26,453 nucleotides of DNA from a virus: IMG/VR virus record IMGVR_UViG_3300046010_003325, positions 1-26,453 of that record. One strand, 5' to 3'. Below, piece after piece: positions 5,782-11,790 of this stretch. Position 1 is the first letter of the stretch. Each line of letters starts with the position of its first letter. The notes under the pieces are model-generated. The model did no database searches and was not told where the DNA came from. It saw only the letters and a list, made by a program, of their open reading frames with translations. Made by a program: the position numbers and the translations under genes.

Positions 5782-6494
5782 CAATAGGTAAACTCCTTCT
5801 TCTTTGAATCTCCAACCCAGTCCGCTTTGAATCCAGTCCAGCCACGCAGTACGGACTCCTGCATTGCCTCCGAGAGAGACACGCCTGCTTTCTCCGCTTC
5901 GATCCTCATCCGATCGATTACGAGATCGCTGACGCTTGCTTTCTTGGTCTTCCGATGTTTGATCCATGCTTCCCAGACTTCATTCGAAATATCGTCAGGA
6001 CGGCTTGCCCGTCTATCTTTTCCTTTTCCCTTTCCTTCTCCTTCTCCTTCTCCTTCTCCTTGCGGCAGATGACCGGCAGACGACTGGCAGATAGGTGGCA
6101 GATGACTGGCAGATTCTGTACTTTCCCTGTGTTTTTCGATAGTTTCGGAGTCTCCGATTCTCTCGATCCATCCGATGTCTGGGTGACAAAGAATCTCCAG
6201 AGACCGACGAACAACCTCGATTGGCATTCTTAACGAAGCAGCAATCTGCCGTTCGTCTGCCGGTTTCCCGCTACTTCGTGCCAGCTTGCCCCGAACATGT
6301 GGCAGACAAGTGGCAGACCACTGGCAGATTGCCAGGAAGACCGCGAACGCCTTAATTCCATCTTCGCCGTAGGACATCAATTCGATGTATCCTGCCGACT
6401 CGACTCCGCTAGGACAGAGGAACCAACCGAGACGAACTCGCTTCCGAGTGTCGGCGTTTTCGAATGTCTCGTTCCACTTTGCGATGACGTACAT
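5781..6494 (-). CDS. Phage replication initiator-like protein with intragenic origin (237 aa)
   Basis: Starts at the ATG at 6494 with AAGGGAG 6 bases upstream. Residues about 1-115 look like a phage initiator or replisome-organiser domain with a winged-helix core (ADERQIAASLRMPIEVVRRSLEIL). Residues about 130-160 are low complexity with GEGEGEGKGKGKD. The C-terminal part (NEVWEAWIKHRKTKK...RGWTGFKADW) is a helical domain common in such proteins. The middle encodes the 11-bp iterons at 6064-6118 and 6301-6333, as lambda O carries its origin. The linker repeats LP.ICQ.SA..LP, a by-product of the DNA repeats. The next gene is a putative helicase loader. Confidence 0.65.
   Translation of the reverse strand: MYVIAKWNETFENADTRKRVRLGWFLCPSGVESAGYIELMSYGEDGIKAFAVFLAICQWSATCLPHVRGKLARSSGKPADERQIAASLRMPIEVVRRSLEILCHPDIGWIERIGDSETIEKHRESTESASHLPPICQSSAGHLPQGEGEGEGEGKGKGKDRRASRPDDISNEVWEAWIKHRKTKKASVSDLVIDRMRIEAEKAGVSLSEAMQESVLRGWTGFKADWVGDSKKKEFTY
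6016..6061. repeat. Polypyrimidine/polypurine tract beside the iterons
   Basis: 46 bases of uninterrupted pyrimidine on the plus strand (hexamers CCTTCT), encoding the GEGEGEGKGKGKD linker on the minus strand. It directly abuts the first iteron. Such a tract could help strand separation or form a triplex; that role is inferred. Confidence 0.6.
6064..6118 (+). repeat. Five 11-bp direct iterons, GGCAGATGACT type (likely phage origin)
   Basis: GGCAGA occurs at 6064, 6075, 6086, 6097 and 6108, exactly 11 bases apart, each followed by a five-base variable part close to TGACT. Eleven is not a multiple of three, so the array cannot be explained by protein repeats and points to a DNA-level function. 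The position inside a replication-initiator gene matches origins of the lambda O type. Confidence 0.75.
6245..6333. repeat. Second iteron cluster: two inverted and three direct 11-bp units
   Basis: Two TCTGCC units at 6245 and 6256 are the same motif in the opposite orientation, again 11 bases apart. Three GGCAGA units follow at 6301, 6312 and 6323 in the orientation of the first cluster. Both spacings keep the 11-base step. Together with 6064-6118 this gives ten copies within 270 bases. Confidence 0.7.
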
Positions 6495-6524
6495 ATCGAT
6501 CTCCCTTAGTGCTTTACCTCGACC

Positions 6525-6559
6525 GGAAGATGAGATAACATCTCTTTATCTCATCTTCC
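6525..6559 (-). promoter_or_regulatory. Perfect 14-bp hairpin in the initiator leader
   Basis: GGAAGATGAGATAA (6525-6538) and TTATCTCATCTTCC (6546-6559) pair perfectly around a 7-base loop. The stem lies 30 bases before the initiator start codon and has no T-tract after it, so it is more likely a translational control element, processing site or operator than a terminator. Confidence 0.6.
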
Positions 6560-6567
6560 TTGCTGTG

Positions 6568-6591
6568 TATCGGCGAACGGATTCGCTGATA
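6568..6591 (-). promoter_or_regulatory. Second hairpin after the annealing-protein gene
   Basis: TATCGGCGAA (6568-6577) pairs with TTCGCTGATA (6582-6591) with one G-T position and a CGGA loop. It lies just after the stop at 6598 in the direction of transcription. CGGCGAACG within it also appears, in the opposite orientation, at repeats B, C and D at the left end. Confidence 0.45.
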
Positions 6592-6597
6592 CCTTTT

Positions 6598-7377
6598 CTA
6601 TTTCACCTCTGGACTCTTGACCTTCTTGACTGCCGGTTCGTCGTCCCGCCTAAGCGCAACATCGACTCCAAAACCTTCCTCTTTCATCGCAGTCCAAAGA
6701 CCTCTTAGTAGGACGAGATCGTCGATCGTAACGTCTTCAATTCCTTTGCGATCGAGAAACGTCAGCACTTGCTGATCGGTTGCTCCAGCTTTCTTCCATG
6801 CCGCAAAACAATCGTCTCGACTCTTCGTCAGAGTCTTGCCAGCACCCACCGAGGTCTTCTTCGCCTCTTCGAGAATAGAGTTCCAGTAGGCCCGCGGGAC
6901 GACCCGAAAAATCGCTTCTCGCAGTGCGATACTGCACGCTGCCCGTGCCGCCATCTGAATCATGTCTTCGTTAAAACGCTGACCGTTGCTGTTGGTGATT
7001 CGTCGCCTGACTTCAATTGAACAGGAATTGTTCTTCTCGTAGTCATAACAAACACCCTGAGCAACAACCACCTTATCTTGCACTTCGACGACTCGGGATC
7101 CGTATTGCAGATTGCCGTAGCTCGCCGCGATGATCTCCGCGAACCGAACACTTGGACCTTCGATATTCTTGCCGCCTCTGGGCAAGACATAGAAGCAACT
7201 ACCTGCCGTATCTTCGTCAAGACAAGCCAGTTCACGGACATTATTCCGAAACTGCTTGATTGACCTTGGATACATCTTTGCTGTTGCAACCTTCGTTTCG
7301 TGATCGCTGTTGCCGATGATCGACAGACCAGCGTTGGAATCGACTTCCTCAACTTCACCTTCAATAAGACTACTCAT
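6598..7377 (-). CDS. Probable phage single-strand annealing protein (259 aa)
   Basis: I chose the ATG at 7377, which overlaps the exonuclease stop by 8 bases. The core EGPSVRFAEIIAASYGNLQYGSR, VVVAQGVCYDYEKN, VEVRRRITNSNGQRFNEDMIQMAARAACSIALREAIFRVVPRAYW matches a phage family I associate with annealing proteins. The C-terminal segment (GATDQQVLTFLDRKGIEDVTIDDLVLLRGLWTAMKEE) is the small helical domain usual at its end. Pairing with a PD-(D/E)XK exonuclease immediately upstream repeats the Redα/Redβ and RecE/RecT arrangement: the exonuclease makes single strands and this protein pairs them. The subfamily (RecT, Erf or Rad52-like) cannot be decided by eye. Confidence 0.65.
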   Translation of the reverse strand: MSSLIEGEVEEVDSNAGLSIIGNSDHETKVATAKMYPRSIKQFRNNVRELACLDEDTAGSCFYVLPRGGKNIEGPSVRFAEIIAASYGNLQYGSRVVEVQDKVVVAQGVCYDYEKNNSCSIEVRRRITNSNGQRFNEDMIQMAARAACSIALREAIFRVVPRAYWNSILEEAKKTSVGAGKTLTKSRDDCFAAWKKAGATDQQVLTFLDRKGIEDVTIDDLVLLRGLWTAMKEEGFGVDVALRRDDEPAVKKVKSPEVK

Positions 7378-8227
7378 CAAATCCACCTTGCTTTCCGACA
7401 AAAGGCACATAGAACTTAGACGGACCCAAGCGTATCGTGCCTTCCGAATACGCAGGAGCCCAGTTGTTTGTTACGATCGAAGTTTGAATCGCACCGATAG
7501 CGGCATCGACTTCTGCTTTGGCAATCGAATACATTTCGTCAGTCAACGTGTACGTTGCGATCTCATACGGGAATCGATTCCTGACCGCAACGAACAGGAA
7601 CTCGAAGTCTGCATCGTAGATCGATCGCACAGCCTGCCTATACCAGAACGCTTGGCGATGCCTGCCGTTGTCCATGTTGTAGCGACGAAACGCAGCTGGC
7701 GATGGATCGTTTGTCGTTTTCAAATCGACGATCAGTTGCGAGTCTGGAAGCACCATATCCGGAAGAGCTTTTGCTTTCATGCCAGCATACTCAAACTTGA
7801 TTCCTCGTTCGCAAATGCGTTGAACATCTCCAACGAATATCTTGTTTGCGTATTCGTGTTCAACCAGCGAACCAGCAACGCCTTCGACAATCGCCATCTG
7901 TTCAGAGTCGAGCAACTTCGCCGAACCGAACTGGTCTACAAACTGTTGCCAAGTTGCCTTGCCCTCCTTGGTTCGACGATCGCATTTAGGAGCAACCGCA
8001 AACTCTTTGCAGAACTTGCTGGGTTCCAGCATGAAGCAATGGATTGCTTGCCCGAGCAGCATGTCCGGCGTTGTCTCTCTCTTCAAATCGCCTCTGACGT
8101 ATTCGTGGAAATACATCGCCGAAGACTCAATGTAGCGATTGATAGCACCATTGTTGAGCCGTTCCTTGTCTGCGTAGTAGTCGTCAGTTGATTCGTAAAA
8201 TCGTTCGTCTGTAGTCTCATTTGTCAT
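7370..8227 (-). CDS. PD-(D/E)XK exonuclease, RecE/lambda Exo-like (285 aa)
   Basis: Start ATG at 8227, overlapping the upstream stop as ATGA. The nuclease motifs appear in order: LLGQAIHCFMLEP (about residues 57-69, the G..iH helix), ALPDMVLPD with the first Asp at about 157, LIVDLKTT with Asp-Leu-Lys at about 168-170, and HRQAFWYRQAV (about 190-200), the QA..Y helix of this superfamily. The best comparison is the DUF3799 / RecE C-terminal group of phage exonucleases. It likely resects double-stranded ends 5' to 3' for the annealing protein encoded immediately after it. Confidence 0.88.
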   Translation of the reverse strand: MTNETTDERFYESTDDYYADKERLNNGAINRYIESSAMYFHEYVRGDLKRETTPDMLLGQAIHCFMLEPSKFCKEFAVAPKCDRRTKEGKATWQQFVDQFGSAKLLDSEQMAIVEGVAGSLVEHEYANKIFVGDVQRICERGIKFEYAGMKAKALPDMVLPDSQLIVDLKTTNDPSPAAFRRYNMDNGRHRQAFWYRQAVRSIYDADFEFLFVAVRNRFPYEIATYTLTDEMYSIAKAEVDAAIGAIQTSIVTNNWAPAYSEGTIRLGPSKFYVPFVGKQGGFDE

Positions 8228-8541
8228 ATGTGATCTTTCCGTTTCATCTTCTTGATTAAATCGCAGGCCAAACACCTGCTAGTCTTCAGTTTCGCGCCGC
8301 ATTCGACGCAACGCCCGTTCTTTCGGCTCGTCATTGCAGACCGAACCTCGGCTACCGCATCGATCCATTTCTCATACCAGTAGTCTCTGCCGCGATCTGC
8401 GTAAGACGCGACCTTGCGTTTCCGATGCCACCACAGTTGAAACAACTCGGAACACAGGTCCGTCGCTGTTTCGCAGTAGGACAAGTGCGCCTCGATGTCT
8501 CTCAGCGTTCGATCGTCAATCTTCGGAGCGTGAAACATCAT
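8224..8541 (-). CDS. WWH-family phage protein with C-terminal zinc finger (105 aa)
   Basis: Two adjacent ATG codons (8541, 8538) follow CGGAG; the second has the better spacing. The central part FQLWWHRKRKVA and GRDYWYEKWIDAVAEVR resembles the partial gene at 1-218. The C-terminus CVECGAKLKTSRCLAC is a CxxC-x9-CxxC zinc finger followed by a basic tail, so nucleic-acid binding is plausible. It precedes and overlaps the exonuclease gene by 4 bases. Function otherwise unknown. Confidence 0.7.
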   Translation of the reverse strand: MMFHAPKIDDRTLRDIEAHLSYCETATDLCSELFQLWWHRKRKVASYADRGRDYWYEKWIDAVAEVRSAMTSRKNGRCVECGAKLKTSRCLACDLIKKMKRKDHI

Positions 8542-8629
8542 CAACTCCGATTCCTACGAAGATCATCACGCCGACGAGCAGCGCAACGCACGCAGCCCAG
8601 ATCAGTTCTTCGGTTATTGCTTCTGGCAT
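8516..8629 (-). CDS. Tiny single-pass membrane protein (37 aa)
   Basis: ATG at 8629 with AAGGA about 9 bases upstream. The product has an acidic N-terminus (MPEAITEE), one hydrophobic segment of about 21 residues (LIWAACVALLVGVMIFVGIGV) and an acidic C-terminus (DDVSRSED). It overlaps the upstream gene end by 16 bases and the next gene start by about 26, an overlap pattern common among small phage genes. Function unknown; a superinfection or membrane effector is possible but not shown. Confidence 0.5.
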   Translation of the reverse strand: MPEAITEELIWAACVALLVGVMIFVGIGVDDVSRSED

Positions 8630-8949
8630 TCGATCGCATCCTTGCGTAAAAGCGTCAGATCCGGAGGTTGCTGGACGAAGTGATCGCCTAGAACACGCCT
8701 GTGAAACAAGTGCAACCTGACCGCCGAAGACAACGAGGCATTGAGGCAATCGACATCTCCTGCCATGCCTGACGGCCTATACGCCAATTCGGGAAACGCA
8801 TCAGTGACCGTTCGCAGTTCTTCGAGCGTTTCGGCCCGATGCAAACTTAGGTCGAAATAAACCTTTTCGGCGAGGTCGTCAGGCAGCGCCTCGTAAGCAG
8901 CTAGCATCTGATGCAAAGCTTCGATCGTCTCTTCTTTTCGTCTACTCAT
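8614..8949 (-). CDS. Hypothetical phage protein (111 aa)
   Basis: The ATG at 8949 overlaps the upstream stop by one base (TGATG) and has AGGAGG seven bases upstream. The N-terminal 35 residues are a helical, acidic segment (KEETIEALHQMLAAYEALPDDLAEK). The middle (VYFDLSLHRAETLEELRTVTDAFPEL) may form a small alpha/beta unit. No known motif, signal peptide or membrane segment. Part of the tightly overlapping run from 9607 to 7370. Confidence 0.65.
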   Translation of the reverse strand: MSRRKEETIEALHQMLAAYEALPDDLAEKVYFDLSLHRAETLEELRTVTDAFPELAYRPSGMAGDVDCLNASLSSAVRLHLFHRRVLGDHFVQQPPDLTLLRKDAIECQKQ

Positions 8950-9194
8950 CACTCACCTCCTACGCGAACAAAAGTTGTCTTCGAAACCAAAGCGTCGATA
9001 GCCCAAGGGTTCCAGTCATCTCCGAGATGCTGAGCCGCGAGTTCGCAGACTCGGTAATCGATGCGATTCACTGGCAAAGAGTGCCAGTCCATCATGGTTG
9101 CGACCGCCTCAGAGGCTAGAAACTGATCTCGACTTGCAACGCCGACGATTTCCCATTCGACATAACACGGCATGATTGATCTGGATCGACTCAT
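8949..9194 (-). CDS. Small hypothetical phage protein (81 aa)
   Basis: ATG at 9194 overlaps the upstream stop as ATGA; an internal ATG at 9173 (MPCYVEWEIVGV) is a possible shorter start. The sequence has a beta-rich opening and several Trp residues (MDWHSLPVNRIDYRV, DDWNPWAID). No family recognised. Translational coupling on both sides shows it belongs to the same operon as the recombination genes. Confidence 0.6.
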   Translation of the reverse strand: MSRSRSIMPCYVEWEIVGVASRDQFLASEAVATMMDWHSLPVNRIDYRVCELAAQHLGDDWNPWAIDALVSKTTFVRVGGE

Positions 9195-9607
9195 GATCGC
9201 ACCGCTTTCTTCAGCATGTCGAATACGATCATGCTTTCATTTACTTCAACTTCGCCTTCTTCGAGAATGCGATGCTCGCTTCCTGGCTGAATTAAAAGAT
9301 TGATAAACTTGTTTTCTGCTGCCATGCGAAAGTAAAGCAATCCAGCGTCCTTTGAATCCTTATTGTTATTAATTAACTTGTAACCGCTTTCGCCGGGTAT
9401 GCGGTTGACGCAAGCTAATCCAGCATCTTCATCTAGCCCAAGACAAACACGGTCGCCGAGTTGCCACTTCATCTTCTTCAGCAGATTGCGTCCAATATAC
9501 ACGCTTACTGAAGTACGACCGTTTTTGTCTCTGTGCCTTCGCAGGCGAAGGTCATAACTACTTGTGTTGTGCCCGCAGTTAGGCTTTGTGAAAAACTGAA
9601 AACCCAT
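9191..9607 (-). CDS. Hypothetical phage protein (138 aa)
   Basis: The ATG at 9607 (MGFQFFTKP) has GGGAG at 8 bases, better than the ATG at 9622. The segment RTSVSVYIGRNLLKKMKWQLGDRVCLGLDEDAG resembles the swapped-hairpin opening of AbrB-like DNA-binding proteins ('v.iP..ll..l....GD.v.v...'), but the match is weak. The rest is beta-rich without motifs. It is the first gene of a run of overlapping genes after the 120-base gap at 9608-9727. Confidence 0.6.
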   Translation of the reverse strand: MGFQFFTKPNCGHNTSSYDLRLRRHRDKNGRTSVSVYIGRNLLKKMKWQLGDRVCLGLDEDAGLACVNRIPGESGYKLINNNKDSKDAGLLYFRMAAENKFINLLIQPGSEHRILEEGEVEVNESMIVFDMLKKAVRS

Positions 9608-9642
9608 AATCTCATCTCCCATTACAGAACTCTAAAACCTCC

Positions 9643-9706
9643 GTCACACTAGACGGCTTCTCGCCCTCCCTCGGGAGAGCAGGAAGCCGCCCCTGCTACG
9701 AGCAGG
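9643..9706 (-). promoter_or_regulatory. Cluster of small hairpins, including a shared-arm switch
   Basis: CCGTC/GACGG at 9643-9658, CTCCC/GGGAG at 9666-9677, then AGCAGG (9678-9683), CCTGCT (9692-9697) and AGCAGG (9701-9706). The middle arm can pair with either neighbour but not both. There is no clear T-tract. Located between the DUF932 stop and the gene starting at 9607. Confidence 0.4.
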
Positions 9707-9727
9707 AGCGACCGGCCACCAGGGAGA

Positions 9728-10723
9728 TCAGGTAGCCAAAGCCAAGGCGAATGCTTCGTCGGATCGTTCGATGTCCGTTCCGAATAGCCTTCGATGAATC
9801 TTTCGTTCGCTGGAAGACAATCGCTCAACTTTGCGGTCGTGCTGTAACCATCCGGTATAGGCATTCGCCATAATCCATCGAGTCGACCCAAACTTGCCAG
9901 ACTCTCGATCGAAACGCAAAGCATACCGAGAGTAGTGTTCAAGTGCCTTGTCCTTCTTCTTCTTCTCGGCATCCGTCGCAATCACATCGTGAAACTGTCG
10001 AGAATACATCTCAAGAAAAAATTGAGTCATCTCCGCAGAGCTTACTTGCCTGGCTGCTAACTCAGAGGCTCGACTCGCCGAGACATCTGCCGCTTCACGA
10101 AATAGATCAAGAGCGGCACGCACATCGTTAATTCGACTCTTGATGTTGCCGATGTGTTTGCATGTATAGGCGTTCTCTCCGGCAACGAACCGTTGTCCTT
10201 CCATGCGAGGTATCACCGCATGCAGCGTGTTACTGCACACTACTCGAACGTCAGTAGGAGTGACTCGAATAGCTGTCTTGCCGTCGAACCCATTCGATAC
10301 GCAAATGTACTGCTTGGTCTCGTCGCCGCCGTGCGTGTAAAACGAATCGCCACGCAAAAGAAACCAAACTTTAGCACCGCCTTGGATTGATCCGCAAGTC
10401 TCGATCGTTACCTTGCCTTCCCTCGAAAGATCGTCGGCGAACTCTGCAAGTTCTCGATTCTGAACGATCTGCCAGTGATTGCTAACCACGCCGAGAATCT
10501 GTTCGGTATCTGCCCGGACGTTGATTCGGTAGTCCTTCATCTCTCGAACCGTACCGCTAGGCAGGAGAATCGTCGGAACGATCTGATCGACATGCCACAG
10601 CAAGCCGACTCGCTCCGCACCTTGGACCGCACCGAGATCTTCGTTGACAATCGTTCCTAGACCATGCCAAGCTGCATCGTTCCGAAGCAGCAAACTGTCT
10701 GTACCTGTAATTTCGTGAGCCAC
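9728..10723 (-). CDS. DUF932 / phage-plasmid-like protein (331 aa)
   Basis: I chose a GTG start at 10723 (VAHEITGTDSLLLRNDAAWHGLG) because GGGAG lies 8 bases upstream and family members begin with this sequence; the frame continues to 10816 but only as unrelated AT-rich codons. Conserved family features are AWHGLGT near the N-terminus, VSNHWQIVQNRELAEF, GGAKVWFLLRG, YICVSNGFDGKTAI and VRVVCSNTL. DUF932 proteins (TIGR03299) are common on phages and plasmids and have no firm function; a link to DNA metabolism is often suggested by location, as here. Confidence 0.88.
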   Translation of the reverse strand: MAHEITGTDSLLLRNDAAWHGLGTIVNEDLGAVQGAERVGLLWHVDQIVPTILLPSGTVREMKDYRINVRADTEQILGVVSNHWQIVQNRELAEFADDLSREGKVTIETCGSIQGGAKVWFLLRGDSFYTHGGDETKQYICVSNGFDGKTAIRVTPTDVRVVCSNTLHAVIPRMEGQRFVAGENAYTCKHIGNIKSRINDVRAALDLFREAADVSASRASELAARQVSSAEMTQFFLEMYSRQFHDVIATDAEKKKKDKALEHYSRYALRFDRESGKFGSTRWIMANAYTGWLQHDRKVERLSSSERKIHRRLFGTDIERSDEAFALALAT

Positions 10724-10778
10724 AATAAACTCTCCCTGAGTAAAACAAACTGAAAAACAAACACAACAAACAAACTGA

Positions 10779-11009
10779 CTACGAATCGATTTCGTTTTCG
10801 TAAAGATAAAAAGCATAAGCCAACTTGGTTCCGTCGATCACTTGTCTGCCTTCGCTAGTCTCGATAAAGATTCCTGTCGGTGTGAATGAATTCGCACCGT
10901 GGACCTTCCTGATCCTTTTCTGAAAACGAATGTCTGCCTTGACCGCTGCCGGTAGCGTGCGATGCCGACTGATAGTCTTGTCGTTGAAGTTGTCGAATAA
11001 AACGTACAT
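10779..11009 (-). CDS. Small conserved phage protein (76 aa)
   Basis: ATG at 11009 with GGGAG about 9 bases upstream. The opening MYVLFDNFNDKTISRHRTLPAAVKADIRFQKRIRKVHGANSF follows a pattern I know from short phage proteins ('DNFNDRVISRHRT..AA...'). The function is not known. A terminator-like hairpin lies just upstream. Its leader repeats that of the next gene upstream almost exactly. Confidence 0.65.
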   Translation of the reverse strand: MYVLFDNFNDKTISRHRTLPAAVKADIRFQKRIRKVHGANSFTPTGIFIETSEGRQVIDGTKLAYAFYLYENEIDS

Positions 11010-11026
11010 CTCTCTGTCTCCCTGTT

Positions 11027-11061
11027 GAAAAGCCGGAGCCCACCCGGCGGAAGGGCGGGTG
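11027..11061 (-). terminator. Overlapping hairpins with T-tract
   Basis: On the minus strand GCCGG (11048-11044) pairs with CCGGC (11036-11032), followed by TTTT. An overlapping stem CACCCG (11041-11046) / CGGGTG (11056-11061) shares bases with it. It follows the stop at 11064 by a few bases. An intrinsic terminator or attenuator between the first two early genes is likely. Confidence 0.6.
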
Positions 11062-11063
11062 AA

Positions 11064-11249
11064 CTAGTTGCCGTTGCGTGTAGCGTATGCTGCTTGCAAC
11101 TTCGCATTGAGCATTTCAGTTGCTTTACGTTTTACGGTTGCCCGACTTTCGCCTTCGTCGCCGATGTATCGCACTCGCAAAACTCCTTCAATCGCTTCTG
11201 CTGCAAACTTCCAAGGATCGGTTGAAATTGTTTGTGTCTTGACCGTCAT
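11064..11249 (-). CDS. Small hypothetical protein, first early gene (61 aa)
   Basis: The ATG at 11249 has GGGAG about 9 bases upstream; the frame extension to 11300 has no good site. The product (MTVKTQTISTDPWKFAAEAIEGVLRVRYIGDEGESRATVKRKATEML...) is charged and helical with no recognised domain. It is the first gene after the probable promoter at 11305-11334, suggesting strong early expression. Leader and ribosome-binding site are nearly identical to those of the following gene. Confidence 0.6.
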   Translation of the reverse strand: MTVKTQTISTDPWKFAAEAIEGVLRVRYIGDEGESRATVKRKATEMLNAKLQAAYATRNGN

Positions 11250-11304
11250 CTTTCTGTCTCCCTGTTCGTGTCCTGTCGTTTGCACCGTTGCCCCCGACAC
11301 AAGA

Positions 11305-11355
11305 ACTATAATCGACTACTACCGCCGTAGTAAATAGGAATAGTCCAATAATTGG
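11305..11355 (-). promoter_or_regulatory. Probable early promoter with two palindromic operators
   Basis: On the minus strand TTTACT (11334-11329) and TATAGT (11310-11305) are 18 bases apart, a plausible sigma70-type promoter. The perfect palindrome TACTAC-CGCC-GTAGTA (11317-11332) covers the spacer and part of the -35 box, and CCAATAATTGG (11345-11355) lies just upstream. This suits repression of the early operon. The rest of 11250-11505 holds two hairpins and no gene I can support. Confidence 0.55.
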
Positions 11356-11366
11356 CAAGATTGTTG

Positions 11367-11440
11367 GATTCCCTTGTTTTTGCTAGGGAATCGTCAGGAA
11401 CTTTCCCGGTTGGACACTTAGGATTTGAGACAAACCGGGA
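11367..11440. other. Two 8-bp hairpins in the late/early gap
   Basis: GATTCCCT (11367-11374) pairs with AGGGAATC (11385-11392) around 10 bases, and TCCCGGTT (11404-11411) pairs with AACCGGGA (11433-11440) around 21 bases. Neither has a good T-tract on the minus strand. They could end late transcripts weakly or bind a regulator. Confidence 0.4.
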
Positions 11441-11505
11441 TTTCCAGATCGGTTCCTATGGAGTTGCCGAACTTGCAGGATGGGCAGAAACGCCCGAGAA
11501 GGTCG

Positions 11506-11790
11506 CTAGGATGCGTCAGAATCGATCGGAGAAGCCGGTTCCTGTCTCCGGTAGCCAAGTCTCCAAAGCACTCTAGCGAGGTCTTTGGCGGTTTCTTCGA
11601 TGGACTCTTCGGCGAGATCCCAGTGTGCCGCATGGAGCAGTTCGTGGAGCAGCGTATCGAGTTGTGCCTCGCCTCGCTGATTTCGTCGGATTGTGATCGT
11701 TCGATGCTCGAAGTCGCAAATGCCGTCAGTCGATTTCGGCAAGCGATCGAAGACCAGCCGGAAATAACGGCCTCGGATTCGAACTCTCAT
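11506..11790 (-). CDS. Small HELLH zinc metallopeptidase-like protein (94 aa)
   Basis: LDTLLHELLHAAHWDLAEESIEETAKDLARVLWRLGYR contains HELLH (His49, Glu50, His53), the zinc-binding helix of gluzincin and minimal metallopeptidases. A downstream helix carries the EE..EETA..LARVLW pattern usual in short phage proteins of this kind. The N-terminus is a beta hairpin. The ATG at 11790 overlaps the phosphoesterase stop as ATGA. Whether it cleaves proteins is unknown; phage relatives of SprT or ImmA are compared by motif only. Confidence 0.7.
   Translation of the reverse strand: MRVRIRGRYFRLVFDRLPKSTDGICDFEHRTITIRRNQRGEAQLDTLLHELLHAAHWDLAEESIEETAKDLARVLWRLGYRRQEPASPIDSDAS

Noticed and set aside
5918-6214. 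98-aa minus-strand frame with KEKEKEKE repeats
   Set aside because: Alternate frame of the polypurine tract and iterons in the initiator gene.
7310-8191. 293-aa plus-strand frame
   Set aside because: Antisense of the exonuclease gene, whose catalytic motifs are intact.
9649-9981. 110-aa Arg-rich minus-strand frame
   Set aside because: Shadow frame of the 3' end of the DUF932 gene running into the hairpin region.
10724-10816. N-terminal extension of the DUF932 protein to 10816
   Set aside because: Family members start near AHEI; the GTG at 10723 has a Shine-Dalgarno sequence, and the extension is AT-rich leader.
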